The notes: generated from the sequence alone by a model not told the origin. Numbered from the stretch's first letter, positions 18,866 to 30,400 are shown. The stretch is DNA of 64,000 nt from Bradyrhizobium genomosp. I (2014) (GCF_000261685.1 NZ_AJQE01000044.1:62001-126000); one strand, 5' to 3'. Program-made: numbers and translations.

Positions 18866-20002
18866 TCAGCCAGCGGCGACGGCAGCTATTTCCAACTCGG
18901 CAGAAGGTATCGGCATCCGGATTGCGCTCTTGCTTTCCAGCGTCGCGAGAACGTCCAGCTGCGATGTTTGCCGAAGGGCCGGCAGCCGGCGATAGGCGGC
19001 CAAATAGTCGCTCGCCATCCGCCCCGCCGTGAAGCGTTGTTCGAACCGTTTGCGGATCGCCGCTCGATCCAATGTCCCGACTGCGTTGGCCGCCGCGATC
19101 GCCTCCTCGACAGAGTTCACGACGAATCCGCTGAGGCCGTGGTCGATGACCTCCGGCACTGAGCCGTGGGAAAGCGCAACCACTGGCGTGCCGCAAGCCA
19201 TCGCCTCAATCATGACGAGACCGAAGGGCTCAGGCCAGCAGATTGGAAAGAGCAGCGCGCGCGCATTGCCGAGGAAGTCGGCTTTCTGAACTTCATTGAT
19301 CTCGCCGATGAACTCGACGTTCGGATGCGCTTCAACCATCGGCGCGATCACTTGATTCCAATAGCACTGATCTGCGGCGTCGATCTTGGCGGCCATCTTC
19401 AGGCGAACGCCCGTCCTGGCAGCGATCTCGATGGCCTTGTCCGGTCCTTTTTCGGGAGAGATGCGTCCAAGGAACGCAAAATAGTCTCCGGATGGCGCTG
19501 GCCGATAGGGGAGGATGTTCTCGGGCAATCCATGAAGCACGGTGGCGAGCCAGTTGACCGGGGGCATCGGACGGCGTTGTGCGTCCGAAATCGAGACCAG
19601 CGGAGGCTCGGCGAAGGCGGAGTAGAACGGCTTCAGATCGGGCAGATCGAGACGCCCATGCAATGTCGTGACGGTCCGGTCCGCATAGCGCCGCATCAAG
19701 GGATAATGCAGATGATCGATGTGGAAGTGCAGGACGTCGAATTCGTTCGCTCGCCTGGCAACTTGATCCAGCATCATGACGTGGTACGGCGTCATATCCT
19801 TCACGGAAGGATCCAGCCGCAGGGCCATTTTCGAGCACGGCACCAGCTCCGCAGATGTGACGGAGTCTCCGCTTGCGAACAGGGTAACCTCATGGCCCTG
19901 ACGGACCAGCTCTTCGGTCAAATACGAGACGATGCGCTCGGTGCCTCCGTAGAGCCGTGGCGGGCAGCTCTCCGCAAGCGGAGCGATTTGCGCGATTTTC
20001 AT
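18866..20002 (-). CDS. Glycosyltransferase family 4
   Basis: The 378-residue GT-B fold enzyme has an N-terminal acceptor half beginning MKIAQIAPLAESCPP with GGTERIVSYL, and a C-terminal donor half with FLGRISPEKGPD, the EX7E motif (PEPFGLVMIEAMACGTPVVA) and a GLSGFVV end. No signal peptide or membrane segment is present. It is 19 bp downstream of glgA on the same strand and upstream of DUF3606 and glgX, so an operon is likely. Proteins of this type near glgA in rhizobia are annotated as plain family-4 glycosyltransferases; a role in an alpha-glucan or trehalose-related sugar is inferred from context only. No clear ribosome-binding site is seen. Confidence 0.88.
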   Translation of the reverse strand: MKIAQIAPLAESCPPRLYGGTERIVSYLTEELVRQGHEVTLFASGDSVTSAELVPCSKMALRLDPSVKDMTPYHVMMLDQVARRANEFDVLHFHIDHLHYPLMRRYADRTVTTLHGRLDLPDLKPFYSAFAEPPLVSISDAQRRPMPPVNWLATVLHGLPENILPYRPAPSGDYFAFLGRISPEKGPDKAIEIAARTGVRLKMAAKIDAADQCYWNQVIAPMVEAHPNVEFIGEINEVQKADFLGNARALLFPICWPEPFGLVMIEAMACGTPVVALSHGSVPEVIDHGLSGFVVNSVEEAIAAANAVGTLDRAAIRKRFEQRFTAGRMASDYLAAYRRLPALRQTSQLDVLATLESKSAIRMPIPSAELEIAAVAAG

Positions 20003-20021
20003 GATCTGTGCTCGATTTCTT

Positions 20022-21431
20022 CTAGATCGATGATCGGTAGAGATCCGCGTATGACTTGGCCGATTGCCTCCAGCTGAAAGCCTGCGCCATGGCGGCTCTG
20101 CGCATCTGGTCGAGGCGGTCCTTCATGCCGAAGGTCGAGAAGGCGCGGCAAAGACTGCCGAGAAAGCCCGGAGCCGATGCACGATCGAACAGGAAGCCGG
20201 TCTCGCCGTCGACGATAGTCTCGGCAAGGCCGCCGGTACGATGGCCGATTGGCAGAGAGCCGAAGCGCTGGGCATACATCTGGCTCAGCCCGCACGGCTC
20301 AAAGCGCGACGGCATTAGTGTGAAATCGCTGCCGGCGAAGATCTTGCGCGCCTCGGCATCTTCGAAGCCAATCTTGACGGCAATCGACTGCGGGGCTCGC
20401 GCCTGCGCTTGAAGAAGGGCTTCCTCGAAGCGGGGTTCGCCCTTGCCCGTGACGACGATCTGGCCGCCCGCGTCGACGATCGCTTGCGCGCTCTCGATGA
20501 CGAGATCAACGCCCTTCTGATGGACCAGGCGCGCGACCAGGGCGAACAGCGGACCGCGGGACACGGCAAGACCGAACTGACCCCGGACATCGTCGGCGTT
20601 CTTCGCGCGTTCGGTCCAATCGCCGGCCCCGAACGGCTGGAGCAGCGATGAACAGGTCCGCGGATCCCAACTCTCGTCGATGCCGTTCAGAATGCCCGAT
20701 AGCTGATGGCGATCGGCGCGTTGCCGCAACAAGCCCTCGAGACCGCACCCGAACTCCGCCGTTGTGATCTCGCGGGCATAGGTCTGGCTGACGGTGGTCA
20801 GGTGGGAAGCGTAGACGAGGCCAGCCTTGATGAATGACAGGCGATTGTAGAATTCCACGCCATCGATGTTGAAGCTGGCCTCCGGGATGCCCAGCGGCGC
20901 TAGCGAACTGCGGTCGAAGACGCCTTGATAGGCGAGATTGTGGATCGTGAAGACCGTCGGAATATGGGCGTAATGCCATTCCAGATAGCCTGGGATTAGC
21001 GCGCATTGCCAATCGTTGGCGTGCACCAGATCGGCCCGCCAATCCTTGTCGACCAGGCCTCTGGCGAGCTGCGCGGCGGCGTAAGAAAATGTCGCAAACC
21101 GGACGTTGTTGTCGCTCCAGTCGGCGCCGCGGCCGTCGGCATAGGGAGTTCCGTCCCGCTCGTACAACTCTCGGCAACGAACGACATAATAGCCCAAGCC
21201 ATCTGCGGTATGCCCAAGGCCGATCTCGAACGCCGGAAGGGCGGCGAATGGCTGGCATCGGCCGATGGGCTTGAGGTCCTTGAGCCCGCGCAGAACCGCG
21301 GGATAGCCGGGAATGATGACGCGTACGTCAGCAAAACTCTGCAAGGCGCGCGGGAGAGCCGCCGATACGGCGGCAAGGCCGCCCACTTGAACGAAGTCCG
21401 ATACTTCCGGGGTCGCGAACAGGATTCGCAT
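20022..21431 (-). CDS. glgA: Glycogen synthase GlgA (GT5)
   Basis: The 469-residue GT5 enzyme transfers glucosyl units from ADP-glucose to glycogen. The N-terminal catalytic half begins MRILFATPEVSDFVQVGGLAAV and contains HANDWQCALIP and TIHNLAYQG; the C-terminal half has SRFEPCGLSQMYAQRFG and the RTGGLAETI donor-binding motif. The N-terminal KTGGL motif, whose Lys contacts ADP-glucose in characterised enzymes, reads QVGGL here, which is unusual. Length is normal. It is the first gene of the minus-strand group and is divergent from treZ, with about 270 bp between them. No strong ribosome-binding site is visible. Confidence 0.92.
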   Translation of the reverse strand: MRILFATPEVSDFVQVGGLAAVSAALPRALQSFADVRVIIPGYPAVLRGLKDLKPIGRCQPFAALPAFEIGLGHTADGLGYYVVRCRELYERDGTPYADGRGADWSDNNVRFATFSYAAAQLARGLVDKDWRADLVHANDWQCALIPGYLEWHYAHIPTVFTIHNLAYQGVFDRSSLAPLGIPEASFNIDGVEFYNRLSFIKAGLVYASHLTTVSQTYAREITTAEFGCGLEGLLRQRADRHQLSGILNGIDESWDPRTCSSLLQPFGAGDWTERAKNADDVRGQFGLAVSRGPLFALVARLVHQKGVDLVIESAQAIVDAGGQIVVTGKGEPRFEEALLQAQARAPQSIAVKIGFEDAEARKIFAGSDFTLMPSRFEPCGLSQMYAQRFGSLPIGHRTGGLAETIVDGETGFLFDRASAPGFLGSLCRAFSTFGMKDRLDQMRRAAMAQAFSWRQSAKSYADLYRSSI

Positions 21432-21701
21432 TCGCTAGGGCCGCCGGCCGAAGTGGTCTACGCCAACCATCTTTGTCGATTCCAGAGGCGCTTCCCCAAT
21501 GAAGCGCCATTCGGAAATTCCGCGCCGCAGCAATGGTTCCTTTACGGAGCAATCAATCGCGCTTTTTTGCGTCGGTTCAAAAGTGTACAGAAGCCCCCGG
21601 CGGACAATGCGGGGCGATGGGTGAGCTGTTAGACAATGCCGGCCGGCCCTGCCAGGAACGATTGCACGGACGCCAGCTTCTTCGTCCACACGCATGCTTG
21701 A

Positions 21702-23612
<1,911 letters not shown>

Positions 23613-23988
23613 AGCGTCAGGCCATTCGGCCTAACCCTTCAGGCCGAAGACTTCTTCTCGGAAGTGTTTCGTCAGATGCCTTCTAGGGCCTTAAACGGTC
23701 GGCTGACGTTGATAGCTTTCGCCAATCCAGAGCAGTGGTTCACTTCTCGGGACGCGAAGCCGTACCCCACAGCCGATCTGCTTCGGATAAACATTTGTTA
23801 GTCCTCGGAATGCGGGTGCTGCTCGCTCGGCAACCAAGACACGCGAGTTCCGATACCGGACGTGTTGTGATAGATGGACGTACGCAGTCACGGCAAAAGA
23901 GGGACTCTGTTAAGGCCTAGCACACCAATGGTCTTTACGGGTTCTTCGGCTCTCTGCCCTAGCTTGTCCAACGGGTGGGGCAATCTCA
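23613..23988. other. Intergenic after treZ
   Basis: I see no gene. A short inverted repeat (AGGCC-ATT-CGGCCT type) near 23618-23631 follows treZ but has no T-run, so a terminator cannot be claimed. Confidence 0.4.
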
Positions 23989-26900
23989 ATGGGCATTTTG
24001 GCGCGATTTGGTGGTCTCTTCGCCGTGGGCGACCAGACCGATCCGCTCGGCGGTTCGGTGCTCGTTGCGCAGTTCCGGGTGTTGCGCGAGCAGGTGCCCG
24101 TTCTTTATTCTGTGCTTCTGGCCAACAGCATCAGTGTCGGGTTGGTTCTTCCGAACAGCGTCTCCTCTTGGCTGCGGTTTGCCCTGCCAACCGCGCTGCT
24201 GATGGTATGTGTTTTTCGTCTGGTCCAGTGGCTCCGGTTGAAGAAGGCGGATCTTACGGCTCCAGAGGCGTACCAGGAGCTGGCAAGGGTTCGTCTGGCG
24301 ACCGTGGTGCTCAGCACCGGATTTGTGACTTGGATTTTGGCCCTGTTCCTCACGGTCGAACCCGGTCTGCGCGCGCCGGTTGCTCTCCTACTCTTCATGG
24401 GGTGCGTCGGTACTGCCTACTGCCTCGCCAGCTTCCCGCCGGCGTCTCGCTTGGTGATGTTGATTGCCGGCGCGCCGATTGCGACGCTTCTACTGTTCTC
24501 CGGCGAAGGCGTCCTGGTCTCGGTTGGGATCAATCTCTTGGCGTTGCTCGCTCTGCTTGCTCGCATGATCAACACCAATTTTCGCTTCTTCGTTACGCTG
24601 GTCGAGACCCACAGACAGCTGTCTGAGGAGGGTGATCGCGCACGTGCCGCAGAGCAGATCGCGACCACCCTCGCGGAACGCTTCGACAGTGCCCTCAACA
24701 ACATGTCCCAGGGTCTCTGCTTCTTTGGCGAGGACCAGCGTCTGATCGTGTGCAACAGGCAGTATCTCGAGGTCTATGATCTGGATCCGAAGTTGGTCCG
24801 GCCAGGCATGAAGCTGACGGAGATCGTCGATCTGCGCTATTCCGCTGGCAGCGCGCCGAAAATGTCGAAGAGTGACTATCTCGTTTGGCGCAACAGCTCT
24901 CACGTGATCGCTGAAAACTCGGATACGACCGTGGAATTGAATAACGGCCGGATCGTGCGAATCCGGCATCGCCCGATTGAAGGAAAGGGCTGGGTCGCGA
25001 CACACGAGGACATCACGGAGCGTCATCGAACCGAAAAGGCTCTTGCGGAAGCAAAGGCCACCGCGGAGCAGGCAGAAGCTGCTGCCCGTGCTGCTCACTC
25101 ACATCTGACCGAAGCCCTCGACGTGGTCCCCGAAGGGCTTGCCGTTTTCGATAAGAACGATCGTCTGGTTCTCTGGAATCGCCAGTACGCCGAGGTCTAC
25201 GCCGTAAGTCGCGACGCGCTTGTCGTTGGCATGCCGTTCGAAAGCCTCCTTCGCGCGGGCTTGACGGCCGGGCAGTATCCGGAGGCCGTCGGGCGGGAAG
25301 AGCAGTGGCTCGTCGACCGCCTCGCCCGTCATGCCTTGCCGCATTACTCGCACGAGCAGCATCTGGCCGGCGACCGCTGGATCCGTGTCGAGGAAAGGCG
25401 AACCAGCGATGGAGGTAGTATCGGTGTCCGTATCGATATCACCGATCTCAAGCGGCGCGAGGCGTCATTCCGCCTTCTGTTCGAGGAAAATCCTCTTCCG
25501 ATGTGGGTGGCCGATGCGAAGACGGGGCAACTTCTTGCAGTAAACGGCGCGATGTGCCGGCATTACGGCTACTCCCGCCAGGATCTACTGGCCATGTTCG
25601 AGCATGAATTCGAATGCGCTGGGCAAGAACTTGGCCACAGCGATTGCGCGCTGCACAGGACCGCAAACGGCGAAACGATCCACGTCGTGATCGAATCGAG
25701 ACCGCTCCTATACAATGGGCAACCCGCTAACGTCAGCGTAGCTTTCGACGTAACTGAACGTAATCGAGCGCAACAGCGGGTGAGCTATCTCGCGTGTCAC
25801 GATGCGCTCACCGAGCTACCCAACAGGGCAGCCCTCGACGAGCAGCTCGGCGCCACCATCGACCGTGCGGAGATCACCGACGCAGCCTTCGCGGTGCTTT
25901 GCATTGACCTTGATCACTTCAAGGAGATCAACGACCGTTTCGGTCATGCCGTAGGCGATGCCGTTCTACGCGAAGCCGCAAGACGCCTGCAAGAGGCGGC
26001 CCACGGGGCATACGTCGCGCGCGTTGGCGGCGACGAATTCATCGCAATTGCCGATCAATTTCCGCTACCGGCGGCGGCCGAATTGCTCGCCACACGGATG
26101 CGGGCACAGTTCGAGCAGCCGATCGAAGTTGAAGATCACGCGCTGAAGATCGACCTTTGTGTCGGCATCGCCCTGTACCCGAGAGATGCGGCCAATGCCG
26201 TGGCGCTGTTGGCAAACGCAGATGCGGCGCTTTATCGTGCCAAGCACGAGGGCAGGGGCGCCGTTCGCCTGTTCACAAGCGCAATGGATCAACAGCTGCG
26301 CAACCGCCGCGCGCTGGAGCATGATCTGCGGGGCGCTGTGGAGCGGGGCGAGCTGTACCTGGAGTATCAGCCGCAACAGGACCGGAACGGCGCGCTGATG
26401 GGCTACGAGGCGCTGGTTCGATGGCGGCACCCTGTCCGCGGTGTCATTCCACCTGGAGAGTTCATTCCGATCGCTGAACAGAGCGGCGCGATCGCGCAAA
26501 TTGACGACTGGGTCCTCGCGGAGGCTTGCCTGGAAGCGGCTTCCTGGGATCACCCCCTCCGGATTGCCGTCAACGTTTCGGCCGCTCAGTTCCGCCGCGA
26601 AAACCTCGACGGGCAGGTCCGCAAGGCACTGCGCCAGAGCGGCCTGTCGGCCGCGTGCCTGGAGCTCGAAATCACCGAAGGTGTCCTGATCGAAGATGTT
26701 CCTCGAGCCAAGCGAACGATGGAGGCGCTCAAGGCACTTGGTGTCCTGATCGCGCTCGACGATTTCGGGACCGGATATTCGTCGCTGTCCTATCTCGAAG
26801 CATTTCCGCTGGACCGGATCAAGGTCGACCGGTCCTTCGTGGCCTCGCTTGGTCAGAGCGAACGGTCATTGGCAATCGTGCGGGCCGTGATCGGCCTTGC

Positions 26901-27075
26901 CCACGGGCTCGGAGTTCCGGTTCTCGCGGAAGGAATCGAGACGGACGCCCAGATGGCGTTGCTCGTCCGGGAGGGATGCGACGAGATGCAGGGATATCTC
27001 ATCGGATGCCCACAAAGACTTCCAGCTCCGCAGCAAAGCAATGCTTCTCGTCGCCAAGCAGCGGCGGCTGTGTGA
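23989..27075 (+). CDS. Membrane PAS-GGDEF-EAL protein (cyclic-di-GMP turnover)
   Basis: The 1028-residue protein begins with about five or six hydrophobic segments (residues 38-200), so it sits in the inner membrane. A coiled coil is followed by PAS_7-type domains (about 235-345 and 370-480), a further PAS (about 490-590), a GGDEF domain with intact GGDEF at about 680-684 (ARVGGDEF) and an EAL domain beginning YEALVRWRHP (EAL near 807-809) with DDFGTGYSSL and KVDRSF. Both catalytic signatures look intact, so it could make or degrade c-di-GMP. The inhibitory RxxD site five residues before GGDEF is absent. The PAS_7 type with GLCFFG and NRQYLEVYDL phrasing is typical of Bradyrhizobium. It stands alone, with no operon partner. 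Confidence 0.9.
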   Translation: MGILARFGGLFAVGDQTDPLGGSVLVAQFRVLREQVPVLYSVLLANSISVGLVLPNSVSSWLRFALPTALLMVCVFRLVQWLRLKKADLTAPEAYQELARVRLATVVLSTGFVTWILALFLTVEPGLRAPVALLLFMGCVGTAYCLASFPPASRLVMLIAGAPIATLLLFSGEGVLVSVGINLLALLALLARMINTNFRFFVTLVETHRQLSEEGDRARAAEQIATTLAERFDSALNNMSQGLCFFGEDQRLIVCNRQYLEVYDLDPKLVRPGMKLTEIVDLRYSAGSAPKMSKSDYLVWRNSSHVIAENSDTTVELNNGRIVRIRHRPIEGKGWVATHEDITERHRTEKALAEAKATAEQAEAAARAAHSHLTEALDVVPEGLAVFDKNDRLVLWNRQYAEVYAVSRDALVVGMPFESLLRAGLTAGQYPEAVGREEQWLVDRLARHALPHYSHEQHLAGDRWIRVEERRTSDGGSIGVRIDITDLKRREASFRLLFEENPLPMWVADAKTGQLLAVNGAMCRHYGYSRQDLLAMFEHEFECAGQELGHSDCALHRTANGETIHVVIESRPLLYNGQPANVSVAFDVTERNRAQQRVSYLACHDALTELPNRAALDEQLGATIDRAEITDAAFAVLCIDLDHFKEINDRFGHAVGDAVLREAARRLQEAAHGAYVARVGGDEFIAIADQFPLPAAAELLATRMRAQFEQPIEVEDHALKIDLCVGIALYPRDAANAVALLANADAALYRAKHEGRGAVRLFTSAMDQQLRNRRALEHDLRGAVERGELYLEYQPQQDRNGALMGYEALVRWRHPVRGVIPPGEFIPIAEQSGAIAQIDDWVLAEACLEAASWDHPLRIAVNVSAAQFRRENLDGQVRKALRQSGLSAACLELEITEGVLIEDVPRAKRTMEALKALGVLIALDDFGTGYSSLSYLEAFPLDRIKVDRSFVASLGQSERSLAIVRAVIGLAHGLGVPVLAEGIETDAQMALLVREGCDEMQGYLIGCPQRLPAPQQSNASRRQAAAAV

Positions 27076-27890
27076 AGGTCACGTGCTGTCGCCGAGTAAT
27101 ACGATCGGCCGTGACCCAGCGGTTAAACCCAGCTGCGTAATGACGGGGGGATATACCTTAGATTAAGGTGCCGAATGTCCGCGCTGACGCGCACGCCGAA
27201 TTGCCTGGTAGCGGCCGCGAGCAGCAGCCCGCCGGGTGCGGTCAAGCGTCCTTCACGGTCAGGCCCTCACTGAGCTGCTATCATTGCGGAAATCCCGTCA
27301 TGACGGGACAAGTTTGGCCTCCGCCCCCGTTCACCCAGCGGCACCTGCGGCCCCAACAGTCCGTGCTCACCAACAATGATGTCGTTGCCGAACTTGGGGA
27401 CAGGGTCCCCTCAGCTAAACGCGAGGCCGATGCGTGCGACATGCGAACGCAAGTCATAGTCAACAGGCTTGATCGCTTTCTCGTCCGGGCACTGCGAGCA
27501 GCCGGCCCGCTTCCGGATCGATCGATCGATCGTGAGTTGGCCGGGTTGCGCACGCCCAAAACAGGATACGCTTGCCAGGGTCTGTGGATCCTTCTGGTAG
27601 ATAGGGCCCGCCTTCCTTAACGTTCATCGTCGAGCCGTTTTCGTCCAATTGTGCGGTGCTTATCGCTTACGGTAGGCCGCCTTGCCTCGCTGCGCATCAC
27701 GACCGAGTGGCTGACAGTCGAAGAAGACCGGAGCCGCTCCCGTGCCGAGACAGATTTCTGACGAAATGGCGAGCTCGGCCAGGAACGGGCAGAAAAAAAG
27801 GTTCTGCCTCGGGACGGGGCTTCTGCCGTCCCCTCCCGCCGATTTCTCTTGATCTATGTCAAGGGTCGTGCCGTCCCAACATGGAGACTG
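27076..27890. other. Long intergenic stretch, no gene recognised
   Basis: The short frames on both strands (for example 27168-27620 plus, 27281-27559 minus) look like unselected high-GC sequence with no domain or ribosome-binding site. Around 27517-27535 there is a run of about four GATC units. Otherwise I see nothing. Confidence 0.4.
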
Positions 27891-28043
27891 ATGGACATGG
27901 AAAAGCCGGACTATGCACAACCGGATGAACGCAAGCCACCGCCCCAGCCATCAGTTCGGGAGGAGGCGCGCATGCGGATGATTGAGGAATATGCGGACGA
28001 TTTGCGAGAAACGATCAAGTGGCTGAGGCGCAAGCTTAACTGA
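27891..28043 (+). CDS. Small charged hypothetical protein (50 residues)
   Basis: ATG 27891 follows GGAG at a spacing of about 5. The product has a Pro-rich start (DERKPPPQPS) and a helix (REEARMRMIEEYADDLRETIKWLRRKL). It resembles short helical proteins common in rhizobia that have no assigned role. No partner gene is next to it; the nearest is the convergent stress-protein gene. Confidence 0.6.
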   Translation: MDMEKPDYAQPDERKPPPQPSVREEARMRMIEEYADDLRETIKWLRRKLN

Positions 28044-28111
28044 GAACGACGCGGACTGCATGTAAGCGGCGGAGGACTTTTGGTCCGGCCTCTCATTGAT
28101 CCCTGGGAGCC

Positions 28112-28147
28112 AAAAAAGGGCGGCCTGCCAACCCAAGGCAGGCCGCC
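28112..28147 (-). terminator. Rho-independent terminator after the general-stress-type gene
   Basis: A perfect 11-bp inverted repeat (GGCGGCCTGCC on one arm, GGCAGGCCGCC on the other, 7-base loop) is followed on the minus strand by six T residues at 28117-28112. It ends transcription of the minus-strand gene whose stop is at 28158. Confidence 0.9.
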
Positions 28148-28157
28148 GCCGATTGAT

Positions 28158-28778
28158 CTATCTCACGTCGGCGCCGTAGAGCTGGCGTTCTCTACGTACC
28201 TCGTCCGCGCCGAAAGGCTGAGCTGAGGGATCGTAGTTCGTCCATCCAGCCTTCTGCCAAGCCGCTCTCCGGTCGCGCAGATTGACGGCGGACTGATTTA
28301 AGATCGCTTCGTACCGCGCACGGTCGGCATCCGGAACGCGTGCCGAAACCAGCGTGCCGCCCCTTCTCACGCCTTCGGCGTAAAGCGGAGCTTCTTCGTC
28401 GGATATACCAGCCTGCGTCAACGCCCCCACCACGCCGCCCGTGGCACCGCCGGCGGCGGCACCCAGTGCGGTCGACGCGAGCCACCCAGCCGCGACGACC
28501 GGACCCAAGCCAGGGATCGCCAAAAGACCGAGGCCTGCGAGCAAGCCCGCGACGCCGCCGAGACCTGCGCCGACGCCAGCTCCCGTAGCGGCCCCCTCGG
28601 CACGATCGTCGACCCCATCGCGGTCACGATCCACTTTTCTGTCGGCGCCGTACCAGTTGTCGGAGTTGTTGGCGACGATGCTCAAATCCGAATGCGGGAC
28701 GCCAGCCGCCTCGAGGCTTGTCACTGCGCGTTGCGCGTCAGAATAGTTATCGTAAAGACGTGAAATCGTGATGGTCAT
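28158..28778 (-). CDS. General stress-type protein with glycine-rich hydrophobic segment
   Basis: The 206-residue protein starts at ATG 28778 (AAGGA six bases upstream). Residues 1-45 (RLYDNYSDAQRAVTSLEAAGVP) match the general stress protein 17M-like fold. A long Gly/Ala hydrophobic stretch (about 65-125, with repeated GAGVGAGLGG-type runs) looks like a glycine-zipper membrane segment, and a charged C-terminal domain (130-206) ends with YGADVR. It is probably a membrane-associated stress protein, frequent in soil alphaproteobacteria. It lies 36 bp downstream of a secreted-protein gene on the same strand and ends at a strong terminator, so the two form a transcription unit. Confidence 0.78.
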   Translation of the reverse strand: MTITISRLYDNYSDAQRAVTSLEAAGVPHSDLSIVANNSDNWYGADRKVDRDRDGVDDRAEGAATGAGVGAGLGGVAGLLAGLGLLAIPGLGPVVAAGWLASTALGAAAGGATGGVVGALTQAGISDEEAPLYAEGVRRGGTLVSARVPDADRARYEAILNQSAVNLRDRRAAWQKAGWTNYDPSAQPFGADEVRRERQLYGADVR

Positions 28779-28814
28779 GAAGAATCCTTCCTATCTTCGC
28801 TGCTGCGCGCCCGG

Positions 28815-29135
28815 TTACTTGGCTGCGTTCACGTTGCCCTGAAAATCCAGGCTAACGTCTGTCGGGGCGCCGGCCTTGTTGGCTTTCCCGCGCCATACGC
28901 CGTTGTCGTCCTTCTTCAGAGACGTGACATCGCTGTAGCCTGCTTCCTCGATCTTCGATTTGGCTTGCCCCTCGGTGAAGCTGTTGGCGCCTGATACCGG
29001 CTTGTCGGAATTGTTCTGTCCGGAGCTGTTGACCGCATTGTTGTTCGGCCGATCGGTGGCCGGTGGATTTTGCGCAAATGTCGGCCCAGCCAAAAGCGAA
29101 GCAGCCGCCAGCAAAAGAAGATACTTTTTATTCAT
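28815..29135 (-). CDS. Small secreted/periplasmic protein with PepSY-like C-terminus
   Basis: ATG 29135 is preceded by GGAGG at a spacing of 6. The protein of about 106 residues starts with a signal peptide (MNKKYLLLLAAASLLAGPTFA, cleaved after AFA-like TFA), followed by a low-complexity Asn/Ser-rich linker and a domain of about 55 residues (FTEGQAKSKIEEAGYSDVTSLKKDDNGVWRGKA) of the type found in many rhizobial periplasmic proteins, loosely PepSY-like. Export to the periplasm is likely; the function is unknown. It is first in a two-gene unit with the stress-type protein downstream. Confidence 0.8.
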   Translation of the reverse strand: MNKKYLLLLAAASLLAGPTFAQNPPATDRPNNNAVNSSGQNNSDKPVSGANSFTEGQAKSKIEEAGYSDVTSLKKDDNGVWRGKANKAGAPTDVSLDFQGNVNAAK

Positions 29136-29598
29136 TATCGTCCTCCAGGAGTGGACCGGCACAACAGATCAAGATCTGAGAAGTTCTAAGTTTTCCCGGT
29201 TCACGCAGAACCGTGCCCGGTCTCGAAAGCGAGTGGGGGCTGCGCCATATGAACTTGTGCAGCCCGTATTCACTCCGGCACCATAGGTGCTTTGCAGTGA
29301 CGTCAGCACGAGGGATCCGCAGGGAGCGCGCGATCCGCCGCTTGGATCTTCGAGACACATCGCCACCGATGGCCAGCCTGAAGGACAAGTGCGTCAGGTG
29401 GCCCCGCTCGCACGCTCTTGGAAGCTCAAGTTGCTAGCCGAAGTGAAGTCAGCCTGAGGGCCATGGCACGCTGCCGCGTCCCCGTCGCGTAGGCGCGTAC
29501 TGCGCCGAGGAGCCTTCGCGAGTTCGAGCGGGATGGGACTGACGGAGCTCGTCGGCATCGCGTAGTTCTCGAGATCGCTCAGGACCGGAGGCATGTCG
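29136..29598. other. Intergenic between divergent small secreted-protein genes
   Basis: No gene is recognised. The stretch must carry the promoter of the minus-strand secreted protein, but I find no match to EcfG or sigma-70 consensus that I would defend. Confidence 0.4.
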
Positions 29599-29784
29599 AT
29601 GAAATGGATTATGGCGGCGGCCTGCGCAGCCGCGGTTTCATTTGCTCTCCCTCCCGGGGCGAACGCCAACGGCTGCATCAAGAGAACCATCGTCGGCGGC
29701 CTCGCCGGTCACATGGTGAGACGCGGCAAGTTGGGTGCGGCGGCCGGATGTGTCGTCGGCCGGCGAACAAGAGAGATCGAATGA
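29599..29784 (+). CDS. Small secreted glycine-zipper-like protein (possibly truncated)
   Basis: ATG 29599 is chosen because GGAGG lies 7 bases upstream; ATG 29593 is closer than usual. Of 61 residues the first 20 form a signal peptide (MKWIMAAACAAAVSFALPPGANA); then NGCIKRTIVGGLAGHMVRRGKLGAAAGCVVG has the two glycine-zipper segments found in a short Bradyrhizobium protein family with two cysteines. The tail after VVGRRTREIE is shorter than I would expect, so the C-terminus may be truncated. Function unknown. Confidence 0.6.
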   Translation: MKWIMAAACAAAVSFALPPGANANGCIKRTIVGGLAGHMVRRGKLGAAAGCVVGRRTREIE

Positions 29785-30164
29785 TGCGACGCACAGGATG
29801 AACCGAAACAGAAGTGAACGGCGCAACGCCTTTTCAGATTGTGCTCCTTCCATATCCAAGTGTGACTGCTGTCGACCGATGGCAGCGCATCCTCGAAGGG
29901 AAAGTGCGGTTTGTTGGAAGCCAACGTTTCGGTGGGCATCGGTCTGGCGCTTTGGCTGGCCGGCGAATCGCCGGCCGCGAGACAAACGCATTTTGGCCGA
30001 GCAGAGCTGGCTCGTCCCGAAACTTGCGTGGAGGCGCTTCAGCGATCTTGTCCAGACGGGACGGTAGCCCAGATGAGCTGTCGGCTCGCCAGCTCGCCCA
30101 AAAGGGCGATGTTTTGCGCAGTTTTATCGGTTAGCCTGCGCGAGATTATAGACCATCTGTCCTT

Positions 30165-30400
30165 CAGGCTACTCCAATGGCAGCCTCGCGTGGACCTGTT
30201 TTCGCTGACGTTGTTTTTCCGAGGAATTTGGCTGGCGCTCGGTCGTTACCCCGGGCAAAAACCTTCATGCACCCTCAAAGTGCTGTTCACAACCAGCTAT
30301 TCGCGAAATGCCATTATCCGAGTCCGGCTCGACAAAACACAGTTGAATGTCAAGCCGTTCAGCTTCACGAGCTGGCGGCGGAGGGCGCCGGACCGTTAAG
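30165..30400 (+). pseudogene. Decayed receiver-domain fragment of a hybrid kinase
   Basis: Across two frames the sequence matches the C-terminal receiver of the kinases at 974-3004 and 10293-12491: LLQ-QPRVDLF around 30170-30205, FADVVFPRNLAG in another frame (30205-30240), then LKVLFTTSYSRNAII, RLDK and VKPFS at 30275-30365. The phospho-acceptor region is frameshifted and the spacing before the KPF motif is short. No kinase part can be traced upstream. It is a dead copy of a paralogous receiver. Confidence 0.75.

Noticed and set aside
23618..23631. Short hairpin after treZ as a terminator
   Set aside because: The stem is short and no T-run follows on the plus strand.
27510..27540. Run of GATC units
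   Set aside because: Only about four units, no spacers of constant length; neither a CRISPR array nor a meaningful repeat.
27168..27620. Plus-strand frame of 150 codons
   Set aside because: No domain, no start signal and a competing minus-strand frame; composition is like unselected sequence.
29911..30399. A 162-codon frame containing LKVLFTTSYSRNAII
   Set aside because: As a gene it makes no sense; the matching part is the decayed receiver fragment, with the rest in another frame, so it is recorded as a pseudogene.
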